DNA of 64,000 bases from Halosolutus halophilus (GCF_022869805.1 NZ_CP094974.1:620001-684000), one strand, 5' to 3'; positions 18,270 through 27,057 are shown, counted from the first letter of the stretch. Notes: generated by a model not told the origin, from the sequence alone. Translations and numbers: made by a program.

Positions 18270-19279
18270 GCGGCACCACTCGCGAGGATGCGACTGCGAA
18301 GTTTCGACTGCGTACTGTACAGGAGTATCGCGACCAGCAACACGATTCCGTTGTACATCTGAATCTCGGTTGCGCCCACACTGGCAGTGTTGCTCAGTGC
18401 GGATCGAACGACTTCGATGAGGATGACGCCCCCGAGAGCGCCGGTGATCATCCCTCGGCCGCCGAAGAGGCTGATTCCGCCGATAACCGCGCCCGCGAAG
18501 GCCTGGAAGACGAGTCCCTCTCCGATCAAGGGCGGGACGACGCCGGTGAATCCGGTGATCATGAGTCCCGCAATCGCGGCGAGGATTCCGCTGATCGTGT
18601 ACACGGCGATGATCATTCGCTCGGTGTTGATACCGACGTCCCGGGCGGCCTTCTCGTTACTGCCGATCGCGTACACCGCCTGGCCGAACGTGGTGAACTT
18701 CATCACGTATCCGAACAGGGCGAACGCGGCGAGCATGATCCCGATCGCGACCCACGGTTCGCCGCCGGGGTACAGATACGCGTCGGGAAGTCCGCTGATC
18801 GGTTGCGTGTTCAATGCCGTTTTCGCCCCCTGGAAGATGATGAGGAACGCGAGCGTCTGCAGGAACGGGTTCAGCCCGAACTTGCCGATCATGACGCCGT
18901 TGACCAGGCCGATCGTGGCGCCGACGAGGACGATGATTGCGAATCCGAGAAAGGGGTTCGAGATGACGCCCCAGCAGCTCGGGCACGACCCGAGGAGCAT
19001 CCCGGTGAAAATCGCGGAGAACCCGGCGATAGATCCGATCGACAGATCGAAATTCCCGGAGAGTAGGCAGAGACTCTCGGCGAGAACGAGCAGGCCGAGC
19101 GGTACCGCCGCCCACAGGATGAGTTCGATCGACCGAAAGTTTCGGAACGTCTGGGGGGCGAGGACGAGGATAGCGGCGATCACAATGGCCAGTATCGGCC
19201 AGATCATATTATCCAGCAGTGTTAACGCCATATCGTCTGTCCCGTCGAAACGGTTACTTATTCGGTTTTGTATAGCCAT
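18266..19279 (-). CDS. Sugar ABC transporter permease (RbsC-like)
   Basis: The 337-residue protein is almost wholly hydrophobic, with 8-10 predicted membrane helices, the family segment SGNFDLSIGSIAGFSAI near residue 75 and AIGSNEKAARDVGIN near 205, the cytoplasmic loop that meets the ATPase. It is a CUT2 permease. A second ATG at 19231 would trim 16 residues. It lies 45 bp after the binding-protein gene and overlaps the ATPase gene by four bases. Confidence 0.9.
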   Translation of the reverse strand: MAIQNRISNRFDGTDDMALTLLDNMIWPILAIVIAAILVLAPQTFRNFRSIELILWAAVPLGLLVLAESLCLLSGNFDLSIGSIAGFSAIFTGMLLGSCPSCWGVISNPFLGFAIIVLVGATIGLVNGVMIGKFGLNPFLQTLAFLIIFQGAKTALNTQPISGLPDAYLYPGGEPWVAIGIMLAAFALFGYVMKFTTFGQAVYAIGSNEKAARDVGINTERMIIAVYTISGILAAIAGLMITGFTGVVPPLIGEGLVFQAFAGAVIGGISLFGGRGMITGALGGVILIEVVRSALSNTASVGATEIQMYNGIVLLVAILLYSTQSKLRSRILASGAA

Positions 19280-19324
19280 GGCAATGACTTTCGTGGTAAA
19301 TACTTAAATATCGGTGTCGGACGG

Positions 19325-20449
19325 TTATCCCCAGACGTTCCCCCAGAGGTACGGCTGGTCCGCGTTCTCTTCGGTGATGATAATGTTGTTCGTCTTGAAC
19401 CAGGGGTGGCCGTTCTGTTCGTCGATTTCGGCGGGGGCCCAGATGTCCTCGGACCATAATTCAACGTCCTTGTAGTCCCCGGTCTGGATGTCGAGATCGC
19501 CCGATTCCACGGTCGACCCGACCTCCGGAATGGCGTCGGAGCCGTCCTCGTGGTACATCCGCAGGTACTCGATCGCGATCGGGTTGTAGAAGTAGTTCGG
19601 TTGGTCGGCCGCCGCGTCGATCACGCCGTCGCCGATCAACTCGTTTACTTCTCCGCTGCCGTCCATCTGCGTGAGGATGATGTGGTCGTCCTCTCCCTTC
19701 GGCGCGTCGAGTCCGAGATTCTCGAGTGCGCGCACGACGCCGAGCCCCATCGAGAGGTTGCCCGAGTAGATGCCGTCGACTTCGTCGTTGGCGTTAATCC
19801 ACTCCTGGGTGACTTCCTGCGCCGTATCGCGCGCGAACTTGCCGTTGAGCACGTCGCTAACGACGACGCGGTCGTCCTCCTCCATCACGTCGAGAAAGCC
19901 CTGACTCCGTTGGTTCGCCGATTGGTTCCCCTGCGGTCCGCGAACGTCCAGCACCGTCCACTCGTCCTGATCGCCGCGCTGTTCTTCGAGCGAAGCGATC
20001 ATCTCCTGTGCACACGCTTCGCCGCCCGCGTAGTTGCTAAAGCCGACGTACAGTGGTATCTCCGAGCTGGAGGTATCGGCGTTCGTGGCGATCACGGGAA
20101 TTCCGTCGTCGATTGCGTTGTTGATCGCACCTTCCGCCGCACCTGTGTCCCAGACGCCGACGATGATGCCGTCGTAGCCCTGGTTGGCCATGTCTCGAAT
20201 GTCCGAGACCTGTTGCTGAGCGGATTGCTCGTTCGGCCGCACGTCGAGGTCGACGCCGATCTGCTCGGCGTAGAATTCGGCCGCCTCGATGTAGGCCGTG
20301 ATCCAGGATCCGCCACGGACGTACGCCGAGAGGCCGATCTGGTTGAATTCGCTGTCGCCACCCCCCGCACCGGTACAGCCCGCAACCATTCCCACAACAG
20401 CCGTAGCGCTGGCTCGCTTGAGGAACTGCCTTCTGTCAGGGTATGTCAT
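19325..20449 (-). CDS. Sugar ABC transporter substrate-binding lipoprotein
   Basis: The 374-residue protein begins with a Tat-type signal (DRRQFLKRAS) ending in the lipobox VAGC at residues 22-25, so it should be a lipid-anchored extracellular binding protein. The remainder is a periplasmic-binding-protein type 1 fold (RbsB-like) with DGIIVGVWDTGAAEGAI and GIPVIATNADTS. It is the first gene of the importer operon. Its promoter shows TTTATT about 25-30 bp before the ATG and two direct TGATTGTCA repeats further upstream, shared with the divergent SDR operon. Confidence 0.9.
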   Translation of the reverse strand: MTYPDRRQFLKRASATAVVGMVAGCTGAGGGDSEFNQIGLSAYVRGGSWITAYIEAAEFYAEQIGVDLDVRPNEQSAQQQVSDIRDMANQGYDGIIVGVWDTGAAEGAINNAIDDGIPVIATNADTSSSEIPLYVGFSNYAGGEACAQEMIASLEEQRGDQDEWTVLDVRGPQGNQSANQRSQGFLDVMEEDDRVVVSDVLNGKFARDTAQEVTQEWINANDEVDGIYSGNLSMGLGVVRALENLGLDAPKGEDDHIILTQMDGSGEVNELIGDGVIDAAADQPNYFYNPIAIEYLRMYHEDGSDAIPEVGSTVESGDLDIQTGDYKDVELWSEDIWAPAEIDEQNGHPWFKTNNIIITEENADQPYLWGNVWG

Positions 20450-20490
20450 ACATAGCAGAGACTAAACCAATACCAAATAAAGCTTTTTTA

Positions 20491-20519
20491 TGATTGTCAT
20501 ACATATTTATTGATTGTCA
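20491..20519. promoter_or_regulatory. Direct repeats in the divergent importer/SDR promoter
   Basis: TGATTGTCA occurs at 20491-20499 and again at 20511-20519, exactly 20 bp apart, or about two helical turns. The site lies upstream of the TATA-like boxes of both the importer (start 20449) and the SDR operon (start 20598; TTAATA at 20567-20572). This suits binding of a dimeric regulator that co-controls uptake and catabolism. The regulator is unknown. Confidence 0.5.
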
Positions 20520-20597
20520 GATTTGCGATCGGCACAGTTGTGAACTGGCTGACAGTCACCGTGAGATTAATACCTTCGACTCGAGTTGGCTCCGACC

Positions 20598-21383
20598 ATG
20601 TCAGATTCGCTAACGGGGCGGACAGCCTTGATCACCGGGGCAGCTTCCGGAATCGGACGCGGAATTGCAACGACGCTCGCAGAGGCGGGCACCGACATCG
20701 TCGTCGCCGACGTTCGGCGCGAGCCGAAACGGGGCAAGTACTACCAATCGGACCTCGAAACGCCGACGGACGCTCTCGTCGAAGAGGCTCACGGCGTGGA
20801 GTCACTGTACGTCGAGACCGATATCGGGACAGAATCCGACGTCCGCGAGTTGATCGACGCGACGGTCGATCGGTTCGGGGGACTGGATATCCTCGTGAAC
20901 AACGCCGGCATCCAGATACTCGGCGAAACCAGCGACCTCACGGCCGAGGACTGGCATCGAGTGATGGACGTGAACATCACCAGCTGCTTCCTGACCGCGA
21001 AGTACGGAATGGAACACCTCCGCGAGTCGGAGAGCGGGCGGATCATCAACGTCTCGAGTATCAACGCGTACTTCGGCGGCGGCGGTGCGCCGTACGCGGC
21101 CAGTAAGGCAGGCATGGTGAATCTCACCCGGGACCTCGCGATCGAGGCGGCCCGAAGCGACGTCACCGTCAATTCGATTCTCCCGGGCGTGATCAAGACG
21201 CCGATGCAAGATCAGAACGACGAAGAGACCCAACGAGAACAGCGGGAGGCGACGTTGCTGTCACGCCTCGGAACACCGGAAGACGTCGGAAAAGCCGTCC
21301 GTTTCCTCGCGAGCGACGACGCAGAGTGGATCACGGGGGCCGAGTTACTGGTCGACGGCGGCTACTGCGCGGCCGGCTACTGA
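20598..21383 (+). CDS. SDR-family oxidoreductase
   Basis: I chose the ATG at 20598 because it gives a compact Rossmann start and sits about 25 bp after TTAATA, as in leaderless haloarchaeal transcripts. The 261 residues show TGAASGIGRG (cofactor loop), NNAG, the catalytic Ser in NVSSINAY, and YAASK near residue 166, ending with LLVDGGY. This is a classical NAD(P)-dependent short-chain dehydrogenase, as in sugar or sugar-acid dehydrogenases. It is the first gene of a four-gene operon with an AGE isomerase, an FSA-like aldolase and a PfkB kinase; only 2 bp separate it from the next start. Confidence 0.88.
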   Translation: MSDSLTGRTALITGAASGIGRGIATTLAEAGTDIVVADVRREPKRGKYYQSDLETPTDALVEEAHGVESLYVETDIGTESDVRELIDATVDRFGGLDILVNNAGIQILGETSDLTAEDWHRVMDVNITSCFLTAKYGMEHLRESESGRIINVSSINAYFGGGGAPYAASKAGMVNLTRDLAIEAARSDVTVNSILPGVIKTPMQDQNDEETQREQREATLLSRLGTPEDVGKAVRFLASDDAEWITGAELLVDGGYCAAGY

Positions 21384-21385
21384 CG

Positions 21386-22564
21386 ATGTGCCCGACGCAC
21401 ACCGCTGACGTGTGGGATCCGAAGTGGCTTCGGGAACGCGGGAACGAGATCCTCGAATTTTACTATCCCGCCTGTCTCAACGACGACGGGTATCGCCACC
21501 GGTTCCGCGCGGACGGGACGGCCGAACCGTCGGTCGAACCCCTCGTCGGAACCTGCCGGTTCATCTACGGATTTGCCGAAGGGGTCCACCTCGACGGACC
21601 GGCGTGGTGCGTCCACGCGGCGCGACACGGAATCGATCGGCTTCGAACCGCGTTCGCCGACGACGTCCACGGCGGATTCTACTGGGAACTCGCCGAGGAC
21701 GGATCGATCGACGAGACGAAATACGCGTACGGCCACGCGTTCGCGCTGCTCGCCCTCTCGCAGGCGAGCAGTGCCGACGTGGCGGCCGTCGACGCGGAGA
21801 TCGCCGCCGTCTACGACCTCCTCGACGATCGCCTCTTCGAGCCGGAGTACGGGCTGTACGCCGTCGAAGCGACGCGAGAGTGGGAGCCGATCACGTACCG
21901 CGGGCAGAACGCGAACATGCACCTGTGCGAAGCCTGTCTCGCGGCGTACGAGGCGACCGGCGACGAGCGGTACCTCGAGCGGGCGAGCACGATCGCGACG
22001 GCCGTCGTGCGCTGTCTGTCGACCGGCGAGGGCAACATCTGGGAGCACTTCGACGAGGAGTGGACCGCTGACTGGACGTACAACGCCGACGACCCCGACA
22101 ACCTCTTTCGACCCCACGGCTACCTCCCCGGTCACTTCGTCGAGTGGGCGAAACTGCTCTGCCTGCTCGATCAACACGAGCCGACCGACTGGCGGATCCC
22201 GGCCGCGGTGAGGCTGTTCGAATCGGCGGTCGACGTCGCCTGGGACGAGCGCCACGGCGGCCTTCAGTACGCGTTCGATCGCGACGGGCGAATCACGAAC
22301 GACCGCAAGTACTACTGGGTCACCGCCGAGCAGTTGGCCGCGGCCGCGACGCTGATGGCCGCCGGGGAGCCGTTCGAGGCGTGGTACGAGCGAACCTGGG
22401 CGTACGCGTTGGATACCCACGTCGCCGCCGACGCGCCGGTCTGGCACCGCGTCCTCGCCCGCGACGGATCGACGGTTCCGGAGAGTACGCCGTTGTCGCC
22501 GCCGAACAAGACCGACTACCACGTCCTGAGCGCGCTCAAGACGTGTCGAGACGCCGTACTGTGA
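21386..22564 (+). CDS. AGE-family aldose-ketose isomerase (YihS/mannose isomerase type)
   Basis: The 392-residue (alpha/alpha)6-barrel protein has YGHAFALLALS, YRGQNANMHLCEA, the pair His250 and Glu253 in PGHFVEWAKLL, and a late His379 in KTDYH. These match the positions of the catalytic His248/Glu251 and His383 of E. coli YihS, which isomerises mannose and sulfoquinovose to their ketoses, better than renin-binding-protein-type epimerases. With an FSA-like aldolase and a PfkB kinase directly downstream it probably feeds an aldose into a ketose-phosphate route. A frameshifted paralogue lies at 12350-13557. Confidence 0.82.
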   Translation: MCPTHTADVWDPKWLRERGNEILEFYYPACLNDDGYRHRFRADGTAEPSVEPLVGTCRFIYGFAEGVHLDGPAWCVHAARHGIDRLRTAFADDVHGGFYWELAEDGSIDETKYAYGHAFALLALSQASSADVAAVDAEIAAVYDLLDDRLFEPEYGLYAVEATREWEPITYRGQNANMHLCEACLAAYEATGDERYLERASTIATAVVRCLSTGEGNIWEHFDEEWTADWTYNADDPDNLFRPHGYLPGHFVEWAKLLCLLDQHEPTDWRIPAAVRLFESAVDVAWDERHGGLQYAFDRDGRITNDRKYYWVTAEQLAAAATLMAAGEPFEAWYERTWAYALDTHVAADAPVWHRVLARDGSTVPESTPLSPPNKTDYHVLSALKTCRDAVL

Positions 22565-22596
22565 ATTTATACGATCGAAGCCGTAGTGAGGAGCAC

Positions 22597-23259
22597 ATGC
22601 AGTTGTACATCGATACGGCGTCAGAATCCGACGCTCGCGAATTCGCCCGGTACGGGTTCATCGACGGCGTGACGACGAACCCGTCCCTCGTGGCGTCGAC
22701 GGACTCGTCGTACAGAACGGTCGTGGAAACGCTCGCTGACGCGGTCGATGGTCCCGTGTTCGCCCAGGTACTCGCGGAGGACGCCGACGGGATGGTCGAA
22801 CAGGCCCGGACGTACGACGCGTGGGCCGACGATGTCGTCGTCAAACTGCCGGCGACGCGGGCCGGGTACGAGGCGCTCGGCCGGATTCGCGCCGACGGCA
22901 TCGAAGCCGGCATCACGGTGTTGTTTTCGGTCACGCAGGCGATCCTCGCCGCGAAGAACGACGCGACGTTCGTCGCGCCGTACGTCGGCAGGCTCGACGA
23001 CGCCGGCGAGGACGGCCTCGAGGTCGTTGCCGGCATCCAAACGGCGTTCGACGAGTACGGGTTCGAGACGGAGGTCCTCGCCGCGAGCGTCCGAAACCGG
23101 CGGCAGGCGACCGCGCTCTACCGCGCGGGCGTCGACGCGGTGACGCTCCCGCCGACCGTCCTGGAAGCGCACTTTGACCACCACAAGACCGCCGAGGGCG
23201 TCGCGGGCTTCCTGTCCGACTGGGGAACCCGCGGAAACCCGATCGAGAGCGACGACTGA
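22597..23259 (+). CDS. Transaldolase / fructose-6-phosphate aldolase-like protein
   Basis: The 220-residue TIM-barrel protein is the size of E. coli FSA/TalC. It has GVTTNPSLV (residues 24-32), the Schiff-base Lys83 in VVVKLPAT, TVLFSVTQA near 109, and ASVRNRRQATALYRAGVDAVTLPP near 168-190. Such enzymes cleave or transfer dihydroxyacetone units from ketose (phosphates). Its place between an aldose-ketose isomerase and a sugar kinase suggests it splits the ketose phosphate made by its neighbours. Confidence 0.85.
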   Translation: MQLYIDTASESDAREFARYGFIDGVTTNPSLVASTDSSYRTVVETLADAVDGPVFAQVLAEDADGMVEQARTYDAWADDVVVKLPATRAGYEALGRIRADGIEAGITVLFSVTQAILAAKNDATFVAPYVGRLDDAGEDGLEVVAGIQTAFDEYGFETEVLAASVRNRRQATALYRAGVDAVTLPPTVLEAHFDHHKTAEGVAGFLSDWGTRGNPIESDD

Positions 23260-23271
23260 CGAGGACTACCG

Positions 23272-24237
23272 ATGACGCAACAACTACTGGTCGCCGGAGA
23301 CACGCTGGTCGACTTCCTGCCGAACCGGCCGGGACGGATCGCCGACGTGGAGTCGTTCTCGCCGAAGTTCGGCGGTTCGGCGGCGAACGTCGCCGTCGCG
23401 CTCGAGCGGATCGGCCATCCGCCGCTGTTCTGGACGCGGATCGCTCGAGACCGCTTCGGAGACTACCTCGCTGACGCTCTGCACGAGAGCGCGATCCCCG
23501 ACCGATTCGTCGTCAGAGATCCCGACGCGAAAACGACGCTGGCGTTCGTCTCCAACGACGAGGACGGGGAGCGACAGTTCGACTTCTACCGGGCCGGAAC
23601 CGCGGACACCCGCATGCAGACCGGCACCGTGCCGGACGAGACGCTGGCCGACGTCTCGTGGGTACACCTCACCGGCGTCACGATGAGCGTCGAACCGAGC
23701 AGAGGCGCGATGCTCGATCTCGCCGCTCGCGCCCGACGCCAGGGCTGTACCGTTTCGCTCGACCCGAACACGCGCCCGGAGATGTGGGCCTCGGAAGACG
23801 AGTTCGCGACCGTTATCCGGGACGTGCTCGAGCAGGTCGACGTGGTGAAAGCGACCCCCGAGGATCTCGAGGCCGCCGGCTTCGACGACGACGATCCAGA
23901 GGCGCTCGCGGCCGCCGTCGCAGCGTTCGGCCCGCACACGGTGTTGCTCACCCTCGGCGGGGAGGGCGCGTTCTCGTACGGAACGAGCGAGAGTCCGCTG
24001 TCCGGTATCGAAACCCACGGCGGCTACGACGTCGATGTCGTCGACACCACCGGCGCGGGCGACGGCTTCCTCGCCGGTGCGATCGCGTCGCTCGCCGCCG
24101 GCGTCGAGAGCCCGGAACGGGTCCTCGCGGTTGCGAACGCCGTCGGCGCGATCACCACGACGAAGCAGGGATCGGTAACCGCGCTCACCGGAGCCGATCC
24201 CATCCGGGAGCTGGTCGGACCGCTCCCCTGGGACTGA
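23272..24237 (+). CDS. PfkB-family sugar kinase (ketohexokinase-like)
   Basis: The 321-residue ribokinase-fold protein has the substrate lid GGSAANVAVALERIG near residue 36 and the ATP/anion-hole motif DTTGAGDGF near 257-265 with the catalytic Asp. The start (VAGDTLVDFLPNRPG) and SLDPNTRPEMW resemble haloarchaeal ketohexokinase and 2-keto-3-deoxygluconate kinase. Since UxuA products also need such a kinase, both substrates are possible. It is the last gene of the SDR-AGE-aldolase-kinase operon, 12 bp after the aldolase. Confidence 0.85.
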   Translation: MTQQLLVAGDTLVDFLPNRPGRIADVESFSPKFGGSAANVAVALERIGHPPLFWTRIARDRFGDYLADALHESAIPDRFVVRDPDAKTTLAFVSNDEDGERQFDFYRAGTADTRMQTGTVPDETLADVSWVHLTGVTMSVEPSRGAMLDLAARARRQGCTVSLDPNTRPEMWASEDEFATVIRDVLEQVDVVKATPEDLEAAGFDDDDPEALAAAVAAFGPHTVLLTLGGEGAFSYGTSESPLSGIETHGGYDVDVVDTTGAGDGFLAGAIASLAAGVESPERVLAVANAVGAITTTKQGSVTALTGADPIRELVGPLPWD

Positions 24238-24372
24238 GCGATCAGACGGTCGGCGACACCGATCGGCCGTCGTCGATCGCCGCGAGTCGAATCGCACACC
24301 CTCGCCATAACGAAGCGTCTTCCGGGTCGGCTACCTGAACAGTAATGATCATCGGCGCTGATTGTCCGACGT

Positions 24373-24552
24373 ATGTCGGAAGAACCGTCAACCACCGAAC
24401 TGTGTGACAGGTACGCGGCGCTGTACCCGGGCGCGGTCACGGACGTCCTCGTCGAAGCGGAATCGATCGCGGTGACGGAATCCGTGGTTCGGACGGCGAT
24501 CGAAGACGGTGTCGCGCCGGTCGACGCCTACGATCGGTTCGGGGAGTTCTGA
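24373..24552 (+). pseudogene. Internally deleted RraA-family gene (59 codons)
   Basis: The frame reads MSEEPSTTELCDRYAALYPGA then VTDVL, the N-terminus of RraA/dimethylmenaquinone-methyltransferase-like proteins, and joins in frame to AESIAVTESVVRTAIEDGV and AYDRFGEF, the C-terminus of the same family. The middle, roughly 150 residues including the substrate-binding Gly-rich loops, has been removed. RraA-fold proteins often act as aldolases in sugar-acid clusters, so this is probably the stub of a lost pathway gene. A deliberate miniprotein is unlikely. Confidence 0.65.
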
Positions 24553-24614
24553 CGCCGCTTCGACGACTCTCCTTGGCGGTTCGTAGAGGACCCCACACGG
24601 CAGTTCACGGAGGG

Positions 24615-24662
24615 GGTACCTTGAAAGTTCGTAGACGAGCCAGCTCGTCGGTTCATGGTACC
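24615..24662. promoter_or_regulatory. Nested inverted repeat before the second SDR
   Basis: GACGAGC-CA-GCTCGTC (24634-24649) is framed by GGTACC at 24615-24620 and 24657-24662, ending 45 bp before the SDR start at 24707. It could be an operator or a terminator hairpin. Confidence 0.35.
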
Positions 24663-24706
24663 AAGAGACACTAGATTTATTCGATGCGTCTGCGTACCCC
24701 GAGACG

Positions 24707-25519
24707 ATGCCAGGAGAGGCTACTTTCGACTTTACGGGAGAGACGGCGATCGTAACCGGATCAACCAGCGGTATCGGGCGCGGGATCGCCACGGCGCTGG
24801 CAGATGCCGGCGCGAACGTCGTCGTGAACTCGCGATCGGAATCGGACGTGGAGGAGACGGCGGCCGACCTCGACGAGCTCGGAGCCGGGACGGTCGTCGG
24901 TGTGGCGGCGGATCTCTCCGATCCTGCCGGCATCGAGCGGCTCGTCGAGACCGCGATCGATCGGTTCGGGACGGTCGCGATACTCGTGAACAACGCGGCG
25001 GTCTGGCCCGAAGAGGAATCGATGGTGACGGCGGACCTCGAGGACTGGGAGTTCACCATGGCCGTCAACGTCCGCGCGCAGTACTATGCCTCCAAGCTGG
25101 TTGGCCAACACATGGTCGAGGAGGAGATCGAGGGATCGATCGTCAACATCACCAGCCAAACCGGCGACAGGCGAACCGGCGGCCGCGGGTTCTACGGCGC
25201 GTCGAAGACGGCGGTAAACGGGCTCACGTGGCGGATGGCACACGATCTCGCGCAGGAGGGAATCCGAATGAACGCGATCTCGACGGACGTCACCGAATCG
25301 CGCCAGCTCCGCTACGAGGCGGAAAACGTCGCTCGGGAGGATCCGGATCCGGAGAAAACGGGCGAAGACGTCCTGACCGAGTGGGGCGAAGCCAGACCGC
25401 TCGGGCGGCTCGGGCAGCCGTCGGACATCGCAGACGCGGTGCTCTACCTCTGTAGCGATCGAGCGTCGTACGTCGTCGGGACGATCCTGCGCGTCAGCGG
25501 CGGGGGCAATCTCCAGTAG
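24707..25519 (+). CDS. SDR-family oxidoreductase, pathway of module c
   Basis: The 270-residue protein has TGSTSGIGRG near residue 18, NNAA near 96, ITSQ with the catalytic Ser near 148, and YGASK near 163, so it is a classical NAD(P)-dependent short-chain dehydrogenase. A longer C-terminal loop (NVAREDPDPEKTGEDVL) may shape the substrate pocket. The next gene is a COG3618 lactonase, so a role as an aldose dehydrogenase making the lactone, or as a 2-keto-3-deoxy sugar-acid dehydrogenase, is inferred. Confidence 0.85.
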   Translation: MPGEATFDFTGETAIVTGSTSGIGRGIATALADAGANVVVNSRSESDVEETAADLDELGAGTVVGVAADLSDPAGIERLVETAIDRFGTVAILVNNAAVWPEEESMVTADLEDWEFTMAVNVRAQYYASKLVGQHMVEEEIEGSIVNITSQTGDRRTGGRGFYGASKTAVNGLTWRMAHDLAQEGIRMNAISTDVTESRQLRYEAENVAREDPDPEKTGEDVLTEWGEARPLGRLGQPSDIADAVLYLCSDRASYVVGTILRVSGGGNLQ

Positions 25520-25592
25520 GACCGCGGCGCCGATGCGATCCACCACGTACGCTTATGAGCACGTCACGAATACTGAGAGTCTGTAGCCAAGT

Positions 25593-26462
25593 ATGAAGAT
25601 CGTTGATGCACACACGCACACCTGGGACGCGTCGAGAGCCGAACTCCCCTGGCAGGCGGAGGTCCTCCCGCCGGGGTGGGATGGGGCCTACACGCACGCA
25701 GACCTGATCGAGGATATGGACCGCCCAGGCGTGTCGGAGGCGGTCATCGTCACCACGCCGCTGTACGGCCGCGGGCCGCGCGCGAACGAGTACACGATGC
25801 GGAGCATCGAGGCGCACCCGGATCGACTGTACGGCGTCGGGCTGATGGAGTTCTTCCCGGACGATCCCGATGCAGCCGTGGAGTCACTCGAGCGCGTCGT
25901 CGGTCACCCCCGGATGCTCGGGGTCCGCATGCACGCCGCGCTCGAGTACGACGAGACGCCGACCGAACTCGATCGCCACGGCGAGTGGATCTCGGACGAG
26001 CGCCTCGAGCCGATCTGGCGAGCCGCCGGCCGATTGGACACGTGTATTTTCGTCTTCCCGAAGGCCCAGCAGCTCGACCAGGTCGAGCGGCTCGCCGCCC
26101 GGTACCCCGAGACGACGATCGTCGTCGATCACATGGCCTGGCCGGACGAGACGACGGCCCCGGACGACGCGCCGTGGACGACGTTCGAAGCGGTCGCGGA
26201 ACACGACAACGTCTACGTGAAGGTCAGCTCGATCCCGCGGTCGGCCGACGAACCGTGGCCGTACGAGAGCGTCCACGGCTACGTCCGTAACCTCGTCGAG
26301 TGGTTCGGTCCCGAGCGATTGCTGCTCGGCTCGGACTATCCGTGGATGGACAGCTGGGCGGACTACGAGTCCTGCCTCTCGTGGATCGAAACCGTCGAGG
26401 GGCTGAGCCGCCGCGATCGAGCCTTCCTCTCTCACCGGACGTTCGAACGGCTCCACGGGTAG
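25593..26462 (+). CDS. Amidohydrolase of the COG3618 sugar-lactonase group
   Basis: The 289-residue TIM-barrel protein begins MKIVDAHTHTWD, the HxH metal motif, has VVDHMAWPD near residue 180 and ends the barrel with LLLGSDYPW near 243, which holds the last metal-binding Asp. COG3618 members include L-rhamnono- and L-fuconolactonases and 2-pyrone-4,6-dicarboxylate lactonase. The rhamnose-mutarotase-like gene and dehydrogenases nearby favour an aldonolactone substrate. It starts 73 bp after the SDR stop with its own TATA-like stretch. Confidence 0.8.
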   Translation: MKIVDAHTHTWDASRAELPWQAEVLPPGWDGAYTHADLIEDMDRPGVSEAVIVTTPLYGRGPRANEYTMRSIEAHPDRLYGVGLMEFFPDDPDAAVESLERVVGHPRMLGVRMHAALEYDETPTELDRHGEWISDERLEPIWRAAGRLDTCIFVFPKAQQLDQVERLAARYPETTIVVDHMAWPDETTAPDDAPWTTFEAVAEHDNVYVKVSSIPRSADEPWPYESVHGYVRNLVEWFGPERLLLGSDYPWMDSWADYESCLSWIETVEGLSRRDRAFLSHRTFERLHG

Positions 26463-26510
26463 CTGCGGACGCTACGGCACCGAATTTCGGCTCGATCGGA
26501 GCCGCTTCGA

Positions 26511-26849
26511 TTATGGCTCGAACGACCAGATCTCCTCCATGTAGGGGATCTGATCGTCGGGATCGGCGTCGACGTCGACGCCGTCGGTCTTGAACTGTGC
26601 GACGTATCGCTCCCACTCCTCGACCGCCTGATCCTCGGCCATCACCTCGTTGTAGGTGTCGAGATCAGCCACGTCCAGAATGCAGACCGCAATATCGTCG
26701 CGAACGAACAGCTGAAACTCTTCGACGCCGCCGCGTTCCATCGCGTCCGTGACGCCCGCGGGGACGTCGTCGTGCGCTTCGATATATTCGTCCTTTCTGT
26801 CGGGATCGATGCGCTGTACGTACACGGCTCGCTCAGTTTCTGCTGCCAT
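26511..26849 (-). CDS. L-rhamnose mutarotase-family protein
   Basis: The 112-residue protein from the ATG at 26849 matches the dimeric ferredoxin-like RhaM/DUF718 family: ERAVYVQRIDPDRKDEYIEAHDDVP, then the FQLFVRDDIAVCILDVADLD core and the C-terminal WERYVAQ and EEIWSF. RhaM converts anomers of L-rhamnose. Here the catalytic His of RhaM appears to be the one in EAHDDVP. L-rhamnose, L-fucose or a related 6-deoxyhexose is a reasonable substrate, but family members are also found in other sugar clusters. Confidence 0.75.
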   Translation of the reverse strand: MAAETERAVYVQRIDPDRKDEYIEAHDDVPAGVTDAMERGGVEEFQLFVRDDIAVCILDVADLDTYNEVMAEDQAVEEWERYVAQFKTDGVDVDADPDDQIPYMEEIWSFEP

Positions 26850-27057
26850 GGCTTGAGTGAGAATTCCAGGGAAAAAGAATGTTTCTCTGACCGTGGCGCA
26901 CTTTTGGAGACCCATCTGCCGGCCACCGAGACGATCTTCGGTCCGCGATCGCTCGTCGTCGATAGCCGAAGCGTCCCGAGGTCGCTGGTCCAAGTCGATT
27001 CGCCGAACGCAGCGGGAAAACGGGATCGACGCAAATCGAGCGACGAGGACCTGGAAC

